Source: Flavobacterium ranwuense (GTDB lineage: Bacteria; Bacteroidota; Bacteroidia; Flavobacteriales; Flavobacteriaceae). Taken from it: DNA of 64,000 nucleotides. The DNA is taken from assembly GCF_004349315.1 (NCBI RefSeq), contig NZ_SMLH01000002.1:310001-374000 (forward strand), read 5' to 3'. The notes under the pieces were generated by a model. The model was not told the DNA's origin, did no database searches, and was given only the letters and a program-made list of their open reading frames with translations. The translations under genes were made by a program, and so were the position numbers. This document shows positions 16,686 to 25,493 of this stretch, piece after piece (position 1 is the first letter of the stretch; the number at the start of each line of letters is the position of its first letter).

Positions 16686-17891
16686 ATGCATAATAAATAT
16701 TTCATTGTTTTATTTCTGTTTCTAATTACAGCAAATACCGTTTTCTCTCAAAAAGACGGCTATTGGGATAAAACCCGCGCTACAACGGAAGAAATTACGA
16801 TTTCAGCCAGAGACAGAATCATTATAAAAACCCAAGATTTTCCTGAAGGAACTACTGAAGTAGTATACAGAATTACACTTTTGGATAAAAATCAGCAGAT
16901 GGCGGGTAGTTTGGTTTCGGTTTTAAAAGCCATTCCAGACCCAACAGGAATCAGTCAGGGTTCGGCAGGAGCGGTTTTTATTTTGTCTAAAATCTCTGGA
17001 GATGACAAATGCAAGTATGCGGTTTTTTCTAGCACGGATTTAGCGACAAAATACAAAGAAAACGGAAAAACCGATGACGCATGTTTGGTGCAAGATACGC
17101 CGGTTAGCAAAGATGCCAAGCGACTTTCTACTGAGAAATCAGCTTGTATGCAATCCAATTCTGGGAACTTATGGTTTGGTTTCGAAAGTAAAAACTGGAT
17201 TATGAATCAAAAAATTATCCTTGAAGTCGTGCCGTGGGTTGATGATAAACTCAGCCGTGGCTGGACGCTTGAAAACAGAAAAGCAATCATCGATCAATGC
17301 AAAACATCTAATTTGGCTCAAAAAATGACCAATTCAGATGATTTTTGCGTTTGTATTCTCGATAAAATCCAATCCAAGTACAAGTTTAAGGAATTTCAAA
17401 AATTATTGGCTGTAGAGCGTGCTAAAGCGTTCAAGGATTTTGGGAACAGTTGTTTTGGTGAAACCAGTCTTTCTAAAAGTGTTTATGGCGATTTGCGCAA
17501 GCAAGCGACTTTATTGGCAAAACAAGGAAAGCAAGGCGAAGCCATCCTGAAATTGACAACGATCATCAATGACGGAAAAGCAACTGCTTTGGATTACAAT
17601 GCCATAGGAAACAGTTATCTTTTGACGAAGCAATACGGGAAAGCAATCAAATTCCTGAAAGAAGGCGAGAAGCTTGATAGTACGGAGTTATTAATACAGC
17701 TGAATTTGGCGCACGCCTATTTGTTGAATGATAATTATGCCTCGGCAAAAGCCATTTATAAAGAATATCAATCTCAAAACGTTACGGATAGTTTGAGTTG
17801 GACCCAAAAAGTAAAACAAGATTTTGCAGCTTTCAAAAAGGCAGGAATAACTTCCGGTGATTTTGAAAGAATTTTGAAGTTGATGGATTAA
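16686..17891 (+). CDS. Exported protein with C-terminal TPR repeats
   Basis: 401 residues from ATG 16686. A GTG further upstream (16620) keeps the frame open but lies in the tandem repeat, and the ATG gives a proper signal peptide (1-22, ending TVFSQ). Residues 25-180 form a beta-rich domain of no family known to me, with several Cys that could pair. The last 130 residues carry TPR units (GNSYLLTKQYGKAIKFLKEG, NLAHAYLLNDNYASAK). Probably periplasmic scaffold or sensor. It is placed between the MBL hydrolase and menC. Confidence 0.7.
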   Translation: MHNKYFIVLFLFLITANTVFSQKDGYWDKTRATTEEITISARDRIIIKTQDFPEGTTEVVYRITLLDKNQQMAGSLVSVLKAIPDPTGISQGSAGAVFILSKISGDDKCKYAVFSSTDLATKYKENGKTDDACLVQDTPVSKDAKRLSTEKSACMQSNSGNLWFGFESKNWIMNQKIILEVVPWVDDKLSRGWTLENRKAIIDQCKTSNLAQKMTNSDDFCVCILDKIQSKYKFKEFQKLLAVERAKAFKDFGNSCFGETSLSKSVYGDLRKQATLLAKQGKQGEAILKLTTIINDGKATALDYNAIGNSYLLTKQYGKAIKFLKEGEKLDSTELLIQLNLAHAYLLNDNYASAKAIYKEYQSQNVTDSLSWTQKVKQDFAAFKKAGITSGDFERILKLMD

Positions 17892-17961
17892 GTTTTGATA
17901 AAATTAGTTAGATACAAGTTTACCAGATTAAAATAATTCATAACTCATAATTTATAATTTC

Positions 17962-19008
17962 TTGAAAGCAACTTACCACAAATACATTCTCAATTTCAAA
18001 CGCCCGTCAGGAACTTCCCGTGGTGTTATGACCGAAAAAGAAACTTGGTTTATCGTCTTGGAACAAGATGGTAAAAAAGGAATTGGTGAATGCGGGATTC
18101 TTCGCGGATTGAGTATTGATGATCGACCGGATTATGAAGAAAAATTGCAATGGACTTGTGATAATATCCATTTGGGAAAAGACCAACTTTGGGAAGCGTT
18201 ATTGGAGTTTCCTTCGATACAATTTGGAGTCGAAATGGCATTTCAATCTTTGGGGAGTGAAACTCCTTTTTTACTCTTTCCTTCGGACTTTACTAATGGT
18301 ACAAAATCCATCCTGATAAACGGTTTAGTTTGGATGGGAGAGGAGTCGTTTATGAAACAGCAAATCGAGGAAAAATTAGCGAATGGTTTTCGTTGCATTA
18401 AACTAAAAATTGGAGCGATAGATTTCTATAAAGAACTGCAATTATTGCGGTTTATTAGGGAGCATTTCACTCCGGAACAAGTCGAAATACGAGTAGATGC
18501 GAACGGTGCTTTTACTGAAAATACAGCTTTAAATAAATTAATACAATTAACTGAATTTAAATTACATAGCATAGAACAGCCGATACAAAAAAATCACACT
18601 GACAGTATGGCAGAGCTGTGTAAAACCACTCCTTTTCCTATTGCTTTGGATGAAGAGTTAATTGGTGTGTTTTCTTTGGCAGAAAAAGAGCAATTATTGG
18701 TAAAAATCAAGCCGCAATACATCATTTTGAAGCCTAGTTTTATAGGCGGTTTTCGAGGCACACAAGAGTGGATTTCATTGGCTGAAAAGCATAAAATCGG
18801 GTGGTGGATTACCTCCGCTTTGGAGAGTAATATTGGACTGAATGCAATTGCACAATGGACCTTTTTGCAGCACAATTCTATGCCTCAGGGATTGGGAACC
18901 GGAGCATTGTACACTAATAATTTTGACTGTCCGCTGGAAGTTTCAGAAGGTCAATTGTGGTACAAAAAGGAGCTGGATTGGACGTTTGATTTTGCTCTTT
19001 TGAAATAG
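17962..19008 (+). CDS. menC: o-Succinylbenzoate synthase
   Basis: 348 residues, enolase superfamily. It dehydrates SHCHC to o-succinylbenzoate in menaquinone synthesis. The start is a TTG: an in-frame TAA stands 21 bases upstream and no ATG lies between, while KATYHKYILNFKRPSGTSRG is the family N-terminus. Seen: the acid/base KLKIG (KxK), metal ligands in RVDANGAF, IEQP and LDEE, and the second Lys in ILKPSFIGGF. The gene ends 1 base before the end of the convergent permease gene. Confidence 0.9.
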   Translation: MKATYHKYILNFKRPSGTSRGVMTEKETWFIVLEQDGKKGIGECGILRGLSIDDRPDYEEKLQWTCDNIHLGKDQLWEALLEFPSIQFGVEMAFQSLGSETPFLLFPSDFTNGTKSILINGLVWMGEESFMKQQIEEKLANGFRCIKLKIGAIDFYKELQLLRFIREHFTPEQVEIRVDANGAFTENTALNKLIQLTEFKLHSIEQPIQKNHTDSMAELCKTTPFPIALDEELIGVFSLAEKEQLLVKIKPQYIILKPSFIGGFRGTQEWISLAEKHKIGWWITSALESNIGLNAIAQWTFLQHNSMPQGLGTGALYTNNFDCPLEVSEGQLWYKKELDWTFDFALLK

Positions 19009-19009
19009 A

Positions 19010-20098
19010 TTATTTCGTAGTTTTCTTTTTTTCGCCATCTCCCAATAAAACGGATAACGTCTTTAAGCTTGGTGTGCGGTCCGCAATCAGTTTTATGATG
19101 CTGATGAACGGAATGAATAGAATCATTCCTGCAGCACCCCAAATAATGCCTCCCACGATTACCACAATAATAATGACCAGTGTGTTTATTTTTAAACGGC
19201 TTCCTACCGCAAAAGGGAATATAATATAGGCTTCGAGTGCTTGAACGATAGAAAAAACTGCAACAACGGCTAATGGATACCAAATCGAATTGTACGTTAT
19301 CCAGGAAACTGCAATGGGCAAGAGCGAGGATATCATAATACCCACATACGGAATAAAAGTCAGGATTGAGGCTATAAAACCAAACAGAAAAGGATGTGGC
19401 ACTCCTATAATCAATAGCCCAATGCTGTTTAACAATCCAACTATTAAATAGACCACTAACATTCCTTTGATAAAATTGTAATACGCGTGAATAGTTTCAA
19501 TAAGGATTTCGTGAATGGTTTTTTTTCGCTCCGGAGGGAAAAGTTCATACAAAGCATTCGATAACATCTGGCGATGGAAAAGTATCAATGCCGAGAAAAC
19601 AGGAATCATTGATAAGAAAAATAAAGACTCTGAAACAGAATAAGCGGTATCTCGTATTATTGAAAAGGCTTGTGAACCGGAGTTGTTGATCGTATTGTTG
19701 ATGAATTCCGTTTGTTTTTCAATACTGACACCAAATCTTTCGTAAAGAAAAATACTCAATTGCTTCGTGGTTTCGGTAAGTTTTGCGCTCAAAGATTGCC
19801 ATTCCTGCAGAAATTCCGAGAACTGTGAGAATAATAGATAGATTATTGCTCCCGCCAAAAGCGTTACTCCTAAAATAGAAATAACAATTGCAATTCCTTT
19901 ATTAATCCCTTTTGTTTCCATCCATTTACAGATTGGATACAGAATAAAACCAACGAGTAATGAAAAACTTAACGGAATAAATAATGTTTTGCCAAAGTAC
20001 AGAATCAAAGAGGCCAATACTATAAACTGAAGAATTTCTAAAACAGAAAATCTCCTATTGGATTGAAATGGAACGGGTGTTTTAGAAGATTGTAACAT
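19010..20098 (-). CDS. AI-2E family transporter (UPF0118)
   Basis: 362 residues with 7-8 membrane helices in the pattern of the AI-2E exporter/PerM family: two pairs near the N-terminus (about 22-75), a long amphipathic stretch (80-150), then helices from 155 on with PHPFLFGFIASILTFIPYVG and the final EAYIIFPFAVG and IIIVVIVGGIIWG. Such proteins export small solutes or act as Na+/H+ antiporters; the substrate here is unknown. Convergent with menC, the stop codons being one base apart, so there is no separate terminator. Confidence 0.85.
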   Translation of the reverse strand: MLQSSKTPVPFQSNRRFSVLEILQFIVLASLILYFGKTLFIPLSFSLLVGFILYPICKWMETKGINKGIAIVISILGVTLLAGAIIYLLFSQFSEFLQEWQSLSAKLTETTKQLSIFLYERFGVSIEKQTEFINNTINNSGSQAFSIIRDTAYSVSESLFFLSMIPVFSALILFHRQMLSNALYELFPPERKKTIHEILIETIHAYYNFIKGMLVVYLIVGLLNSIGLLIIGVPHPFLFGFIASILTFIPYVGIMISSLLPIAVSWITYNSIWYPLAVVAVFSIVQALEAYIIFPFAVGSRLKINTLVIIIVVIVGGIIWGAAGMILFIPFISIIKLIADRTPSLKTLSVLLGDGEKKKTTK

Positions 20099-20212
20099 GC
20101 AAATTTGTATTATAACCGTTATTTCTTATTCTTCCTTTACTTTTATTTGCGATTAAAGTATAAATTTAAAACGTGTAATAGGGCACTAAATTGTTTGTTA
20201 TTTCGAATGTTT

Positions 20213-20659
20213 TTAAGATTCTAATAATCGCCTGTGGTAATTGATTTGTACCAAATGATAGGCTAAATGCGTGGTCAAATGAATGAGCATAAAGGCAGTT
20301 GTAGTCTTGTTTTTGAAAACTAAAAGCGGATATTCTATTTTTAATTCTTCTTCGGATATGTTATTAAGTGCATTGTCAACGACAATAATGGTTTCTTCGA
20401 TTTTTTGTATTAATTCTGCTCTTGGAATATCTTTCAATGAAAATTCGAGTGCTCTGTTTCTAACGTAGTTTGTGTTTCCAAACTGGGCACCAATATACGT
20501 ATTCAGATTTCCTACCAAATGCAAGCATAGATTCCCGGCTGAATTAGCTATTTCTTTTTGAATTTTCCAAATATCACTTTCATTTTGGTATGACTCAATT
20601 TCGGTTTTTAGCTTATTTAAATCTCGGTTGAACAGTGTTTTTAAACTTTCAATTAGCAT
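20213..20659 (-). CDS. DinB-like four-helix protein (DUF1572 type)
   Basis: 148 residues, no signal peptide. The helical bundle has the three His of DinB-like metal sites in likely places: LCLHLVGNLNTYIGAQFG and, at the C-terminus, HLTTHLAYHLVQINYHRRLL. Members include damage-induced proteins and thiol transferases; the function here is unknown. Its ATG overlaps the end of the NTF2-like gene by 11 bases, so the two are one operon. Confidence 0.75.
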   Translation of the reverse strand: MLIESLKTLFNRDLNKLKTEIESYQNESDIWKIQKEIANSAGNLCLHLVGNLNTYIGAQFGNTNYVRNRALEFSLKDIPRAELIQKIEETIIVVDNALNNISEEELKIEYPLLVFKNKTTTAFMLIHLTTHLAYHLVQINYHRRLLES

Positions 20660-21128
20660 TTTTAGTTTCTTTATATTTCTTCAATGACAACAGTGCTTGT
20701 TGTTGAATTTTTTTCTGAAAAAACCCAGTCCAGCCTAATAAATATCCTGTAATTCCAAAAGCTTGTTTGGACCATTTCCAAATGTCGAAATCATCCGTGT
20801 GTTTTATAATTAATCCATCTTTAAACTGAAATTGCGCTCGAATAACATTTTCTACTTTTCTATTGGTTTTACTGAAGTTGTAGGTAGCAATCCATTGCGC
20901 GGAACCAACGTATTCATCTGCTTTTATATCTGAGAATTCAATTTTTATATTTCCTTTGCTTTTTTCAATAAGCATTTTCCACATTTGGCAAACATCATTT
21001 TCTTTTAACAAACCAAAAGCCGGATCACGAAATTCAATTTTAGAATGATAGCATCCACACATTTTTGAAGCATCGGCATTGGCAAAAGCAGTGTAGAACT
21101 TAATAAGGGTTTTTTCGTTTGCAGTCAT
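20649..21128 (-). CDS. NTF2-like (SnoaL-type) protein
   Basis: 159 residues. The start EKTLIKFYTAFANADASKM and the following FRDPAFG, QWIATYNFSKTNRKVENVIRA (in parts) and HTDDFDIWKWSKQAFG give the cone-shaped alpha+beta barrel of the SnoaL/NTF2 group. The C-terminal 30 residues are an added helix. These proteins bind or isomerise small hydrophobic molecules; no substrate can be named. First gene of a two-gene operon with the DinB-like protein. Confidence 0.8.
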   Translation of the reverse strand: MTANEKTLIKFYTAFANADASKMCGCYHSKIEFRDPAFGLLKENDVCQMWKMLIEKSKGNIKIEFSDIKADEYVGSAQWIATYNFSKTNRKVENVIRAQFQFKDGLIIKHTDDFDIWKWSKQAFGITGYLLGWTGFFQKKIQQQALLSLKKYKETKNAN

Positions 21129-21295
21129 ATCTACATAAAGTGATCAGTAAAAATAATGTTTTTTTGTTAAAATTAAGGTTTTAAAAGGGGAATATTAAAA
21201 ATTAGAGATGTTTTATTCCTCATATAAACAACCAAGAATAATTCAAAATTGAGTAGCATTAGATTACATTCGGAAATGGTTTTTCAATTTTAGAT

Positions 21296-21338
21296 AAAAA
21301 AAGAGGATAGACTTTTAAGTTTCTATCCTCTTTTATAA
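21296..21338 (-). terminator. Terminator after the OmpA/ice-binding operon
   Basis: AAAAGAGGATAGA pairs with TCTATCCTCTTTT around CTTTTAAGTT. On the minus strand it follows the stop of the 21368-23401 gene by about 30 bases and ends in a T tract. Confidence 0.85.
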
Positions 21339-21367
21339 TTTATTAAATTGTATTCTGTTATTTCGGT

Positions 21368-23401
21368 TTATTTAGCGGCAGGAATAATATCAATTATTAC
21401 GGTACGATTATAAAAACGTTCTTCAGGAGTTTTGTTTTCAAATGGAGCATTGTTTTCATTTTCACCATAACCAGATACATCGAATTTAACATCATTTCTA
21501 CCCGCTTTAGCTAAACTGCTCTGAAGGATGTTTTTCACATCATTTGCACGAGCTAATGACAAATCCTGATTGTAAACTTCTTCACCAATAATATCGGTAT
21601 GACCTTTAATAATTACGGTTGCTCCAGCAGGAATTTTTGGCGTAACTACTTCAGTAAGATATTTTTCATACAATGAAATCGCTTTTGATTTATTAAATTC
21701 ATAGATGATACTATATCTCATGCCTTCTTCCATTTTTGCAGGTGTCCAAAGTACCATGTGAACCGGAGTTTCCTTCTCTACAACTTTACCACTTTTAGTC
21801 TGGCCAATCATTTTTACTTTGTAATCTCCTTCAGGACGGCTACCTAAAATTGTTTTTCCAGGAATCTTTACCTCATCTTGAGTATAAGGCCCAAAAGACT
21901 GTACTTTTCCTTTTTCATCAGTTATTTGTAATGACCAAGAGGACAATGCTTCGTTAGCGCCTTTGTTATTAAAGGTAACATAACTTTCCAAAGGAGCTTC
22001 TTGTGAAGCTATAATCTGAACCGGTCTCAATGGCGTATCAGGACCACTTTGAAATTCCATCAATAGATCAGCAGAATTACTTTCGATAGAAACTCTGCGA
22101 TCTCCTTCCCGTAGCAAAACTAATTCTAATGTTCCACCAGGTTGTTCCGATGGAATATTTGGTTTGTCTTGACCTTTAGTAGTAATTCTAGTTGGATTTA
22201 TTGCAAATACATTTACCAAATACGTTTTGATTGATTCTGACATAATACGTCCATCTGCAGGACCTTTCTCTGATGAACCTACCAAAGTAATAGTTGAAGC
22301 TGGATTTTTTTGCATACGATCTCCAAGTATATTCAGCACATTATAGTAAACAGTCATTTGACGTTTAGAACGATCTGATAAATTTTTTGGAGCAAATGTT
22401 TCCAATTGATCTTCTTTGAAATCTTTTACTTGATTTTTCGTTAATAAAACATAACGATTTGGAATCTCCGTTGATTCGTCATTAAAGAAAATATAGTTTC
22501 TAAGTGGGAAAATCTCAGTCATTCTTCTTTCTCCGGGAACATTGCTAGGAGAATTTACTGAGAACTGCACTTCACGGTCTTTAGCCAAATCCGTTGCTTC
22601 TTGAATGTTTTTTCCTTGTCCAAATTTAAGTGCAACTCCCGCTCTAATTGTAGTTATGTTCCAAGTTTCTGTTGAACGTGGATTTTGGCCAAAATATGGT
22701 TGGAAAGAAACAAAAGGCGACAATACAAATTGTGTTTTGTTAGTATCAGAAGAAAGCGGAATATCATATCCTGCCCCAATTTGCATTGACAAAATAGTTT
22801 TCTCAATCTCATTAAATTCACCAGTTACTGCAGGAGTAGGGGCCTGATCAGGAAAAGCTGGATTAATGCCTAATTGATACGTAAATGATTTTTCCATATT
22901 GAAAGCCAATCGCGGACCACCATAAAGGTAAAAATTAGATTTGAAAGGAGCAAAACGTACGCTTGGTTCCACGGTGATGTAACTAAGATCAGCAGCTAAA
23001 TCAGCAGGACAGTTGCATGCCGTTACTACTTGGTCAAAAGAACCTTTGCGGTTATCATATCCCGCTTGTAGCATTACACCCCATCTTGAATCAGCTGGAC
23101 GATATTCTAAAAGTGGCGCAATAAAAAGTCCTGTGCCATTCCCATCATGGAATGCAGTTGGAGATTTAAAACCAGCATTTAATTGTTGAGTAGAGCCACG
23201 ATAGAAATTAAAATTGGCTCCACCTGCTACTCCAAAGTACCAAGTAGGTTTCGCATATTTAATTACTTGTGCTTCCTGTGCTTGAACCGGAGTTTGATTG
23301 CTTAACCATGCTAAAGCTATTATTGCAACACTTTTGAAGCTCAGTTTACTTGTGGACCATGCAATGCAGGATCCACTTTTAAAATTAGTTTTAGTTTTCA
23401 T
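21368..23401 (-). CDS. OmpA-family outer membrane protein
   Basis: 677 residues. A long basic N-region and hydrophobic stretch end at AQA (signal, about 1-42). A beta-barrel of PorT type follows (about 45-260: WYFGVAGGANFNFYRG, LYGGPRLAFNMEK), then a middle Ig-like region, and an OmpA domain at about 555-675 (IIKGHTDIIGEEVYNQ, SLARANDVKNIL) that binds peptidoglycan. It starts 5 bases after the stop of the ice-binding lipoprotein gene and is surely co-transcribed with it from the module at 25133-25198. It probably anchors an envelope or surface structure to the wall. Confidence 0.85.
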   Translation of the reverse strand: MKTKTNFKSGSCIAWSTSKLSFKSVAIIALAWLSNQTPVQAQEAQVIKYAKPTWYFGVAGGANFNFYRGSTQQLNAGFKSPTAFHDGNGTGLFIAPLLEYRPADSRWGVMLQAGYDNRKGSFDQVVTACNCPADLAADLSYITVEPSVRFAPFKSNFYLYGGPRLAFNMEKSFTYQLGINPAFPDQAPTPAVTGEFNEIEKTILSMQIGAGYDIPLSSDTNKTQFVLSPFVSFQPYFGQNPRSTETWNITTIRAGVALKFGQGKNIQEATDLAKDREVQFSVNSPSNVPGERRMTEIFPLRNYIFFNDESTEIPNRYVLLTKNQVKDFKEDQLETFAPKNLSDRSKRQMTVYYNVLNILGDRMQKNPASTITLVGSSEKGPADGRIMSESIKTYLVNVFAINPTRITTKGQDKPNIPSEQPGGTLELVLLREGDRRVSIESNSADLLMEFQSGPDTPLRPVQIIASQEAPLESYVTFNNKGANEALSSWSLQITDEKGKVQSFGPYTQDEVKIPGKTILGSRPEGDYKVKMIGQTKSGKVVEKETPVHMVLWTPAKMEEGMRYSIIYEFNKSKAISLYEKYLTEVVTPKIPAGATVIIKGHTDIIGEEVYNQDLSLARANDVKNILQSSLAKAGRNDVKFDVSGYGENENNAPFENKTPEERFYNRTVIIDIIPAAK

Positions 23402-23405
23402 TTTT

Positions 23406-25097
23406 TTAAGGCTTAATGATTATGTTAGTATGAGTCATTACTACAGCTCCATTTCTGGCAAGCATTCTACCTTGTGCAGTTGAATGTGATCCCATTGTTA
23501 TAGATTGTAGGGCCAAAATATTACCTACAAATGAAGTATAATCTCCAATAGTTGCTGAACTTCCCGTTTGCCAAAAGACATTTTTAGCAAGTGCTCCTCC
23601 CGTAAGTTTTATATTTCCACCAGCTCCACCAACAGTTGTGAAGGCAGATGCTACTTGGAAAATCCAAACATCTGTTGCGCTACCGCTGAGAGTTAAATCT
23701 CCATTTTGTACTAAAAGTGTAGATGTTGATTTATAAATACCGGCAACAAGCGTTTTTCCACCTTGATCACCAGAAACAGTTATTGGTGCGCTATAAGAAG
23801 CTCCTTCGACAAAAAGATAAGCATTAGTAAGATCTAGTTTTGCTTGCGTTAGCATGGCAGCAATTCCTACAGGGGCAATGTCGTCAGAAGCGTAAATTGC
23901 ACCATTGACTATAATTGCAGGAGGAAATCCTGTAATTGAAGAACGAACTCCTGGGCTTATACCAACATCCATATTATTTATTATACTGAAACCAGCATTA
24001 TTGCTTACTCCAACACCTGCTATAATTCCAAATCTTTCAACTGATCCAAGATTTACGGTATTACCAACTACAGCTGGATTAGTATTGAAATCCCAAACGT
24101 AGTCATTTGCTAAAGAAATACCTGCCAAGTTTTTAGAACCGGTATTTATTGTAGCAGTATAAGTAGTTCCGGGTAATAAATCACTATTTGGATTAAATGT
24201 AGCCGTTGTTCCTAAGTAAGATACGGTTCCAGTAATTATTGCGGAACCATTTTTTAAAGTAAATGTCGTGGCGCTAATAGTCAAAGGATCCATTGCCATA
24301 CTAAAATTAGCTGTAATGGTTTTATTAAGTGCAACTCCCGAGGCATTGTTAATAGGGTCAGTAATTGTTACGTTAGGAGCAGTAATAAATCCTGTAGTAA
24401 ATGTCCATGTATAGTTACTTGCTATTGTTGTTCCTTGAACATTTTTTACTCCGGTTGTTATGGTAGCTGTATAAATGGTATTGGCAGCTAAAAGAGCCGT
24501 AGGGGCAAAATAAGCAGTTGTTCCATTGTATGCAACTGATCCTGCAACTGATGTTGTTCCTTGTTTTAATGTATAAGTTGTAGCGCTTATAGTTGCCTGA
24601 TTCATTGGCATATTAAAATTAACAGCAACTATTTTATTAAGGAATACATTCGTAGCATTGTTAGCCGGATCTGTTGAAATCACCATAGGTGTTAAAGTTG
24701 AACCGGTACTAAATGTCCAAACATAATCCGCTTGTAAAGCATTACCCATTATATCCTTAACCGATGTTTTAATTACGCCAGTATAAGTAGTATTTGCCGC
24801 AAGTGGACTTGTTGGGTCAAACGAAGCAGTTGTTCCGCTAAAAGAAACTGTTCCTGCAACTGCCGTTGTCCCTTGTAAAGTAAAAGAGGATTGGTTAAAA
24901 GTTGCCGCATTCATTTCTTCATTGAAGATTACTGTAATAGTTTTGTCTAGTGGAACATTAATAGTACCATTGTCAGGATCTGTTGATAACACAACTGGAC
25001 ATACGCCTTCGATTTCTATAAAATCGTCTTCTGCACAGCCTGAAATTAATGCAATAAATAGTATTGCGAACGTTAATAGTAAATTTTTAGTTTTCAT
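23406..25097 (-). CDS. Ice-binding-type (DUF3494) lipoprotein with three Ig-like domains
   Basis: 563 residues. Lipobox ISGC at about residue 21 followed by AEDD, an acidic tail like the export signal that sends Bacteroidota lipoproteins to the surface. Three Big_5-like Ig repeats follow (about 32-135, 137-235, 240-340; each with NKTITVNF-type and AANTTYTATI-type strands and a YVWTFST end). The C-terminal 225 residues are a DUF3494 beta-solenoid (FGIIAGVGVSNN, TDVWIFQVAS, NVFWQTGSSATIG, QGRMLARNGAVVM), the fold of bacterial ice-binding proteins. Ice binding or adhesion to surfaces is possible; DUF3494 alone does not prove it. First gene of an operon with the OmpA protein. Confidence 0.85.
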   Translation of the reverse strand: MKTKNLLLTFAILFIALISGCAEDDFIEIEGVCPVVLSTDPDNGTINVPLDKTITVIFNEEMNAATFNQSSFTLQGTTAVAGTVSFSGTTASFDPTSPLAANTTYTGVIKTSVKDIMGNALQADYVWTFSTGSTLTPMVISTDPANNATNVFLNKIVAVNFNMPMNQATISATTYTLKQGTTSVAGSVAYNGTTAYFAPTALLAANTIYTATITTGVKNVQGTTIASNYTWTFTTGFITAPNVTITDPINNASGVALNKTITANFSMAMDPLTISATTFTLKNGSAIITGTVSYLGTTATFNPNSDLLPGTTYTATINTGSKNLAGISLANDYVWDFNTNPAVVGNTVNLGSVERFGIIAGVGVSNNAGFSIINNMDVGISPGVRSSITGFPPAIIVNGAIYASDDIAPVGIAAMLTQAKLDLTNAYLFVEGASYSAPITVSGDQGGKTLVAGIYKSTSTLLVQNGDLTLSGSATDVWIFQVASAFTTVGGAGGNIKLTGGALAKNVFWQTGSSATIGDYTSFVGNILALQSITMGSHSTAQGRMLARNGAVVMTHTNIIIKP

Positions 25098-25132
25098 TTT
25101 ATTGATTTTAGGGGATTAAGTATTTTGTACAG

Positions 25133-25198
25133 CAAAGATTGTTTAGTTATTGGCTGGAAGTGTTACATAATTAAAAATGGATGTTGTAAGATTCACTT
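25133..25198 (-). promoter_or_regulatory. 21/21 promoter module of the ice-binding/OmpA operon
   Basis: In coding direction: AAGTGAAT (25191-25198), 21 bases, TATGTAAC (25162-25169), 21 bases, -7 box AATCTTTG (25133-25140), 36 bases before the ATG. The part after the first box, CTTACAAC, is a direct repeat of the TATGTAAC box with 21-base phase. Confidence 0.75.
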
Positions 25199-25391
25199 AT
25201 TAAAAATGTAAAATTCAATTTTGTAATTGATAGTCAATTAGTTGTAATTTAAAAGGTGTTAAAAACGGATCTTTCTATTTAAATTTTTTTCTTCCTAAAA
25301 TCAGGAATGTCTAAAAAAAATAATCTGGAACATATTGTGTTAGAAATACTTTTGAAGAAAAAGATTCACATAGATATTGGAAAAAACATAA

Positions 25392-25433
25392 AAAAGGGTT
25401 CAACTTTAATGCAAAAGTTAAACCCTTTAATTT
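25392..25433 (-). terminator. Terminator after the truncated kinase gene
   Basis: AAAGGGTTCAACTTT pairs with AAAGTTAAACCCTTT with one mismatch. On the minus strand the T tract follows directly, about 70 bases after the stop at 25494. Confidence 0.75.
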
Positions 25434-25493
25434 TTAAACGGACACACTTTTATGTGTCGTGTTTATTATTAAATTGTAATATCCGAAATGTTT

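Larger units (their letters stand above)
25098..25493. other. 396-base gap with regulatory module and terminator
   Basis: The gap separates the ice-binding operon (start 25097) from the end of the truncated kinase gene (25494). It holds the promoter module at 25133-25198 and the terminator at 25392-25433. I see no gene in it. Confidence 0.7.
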
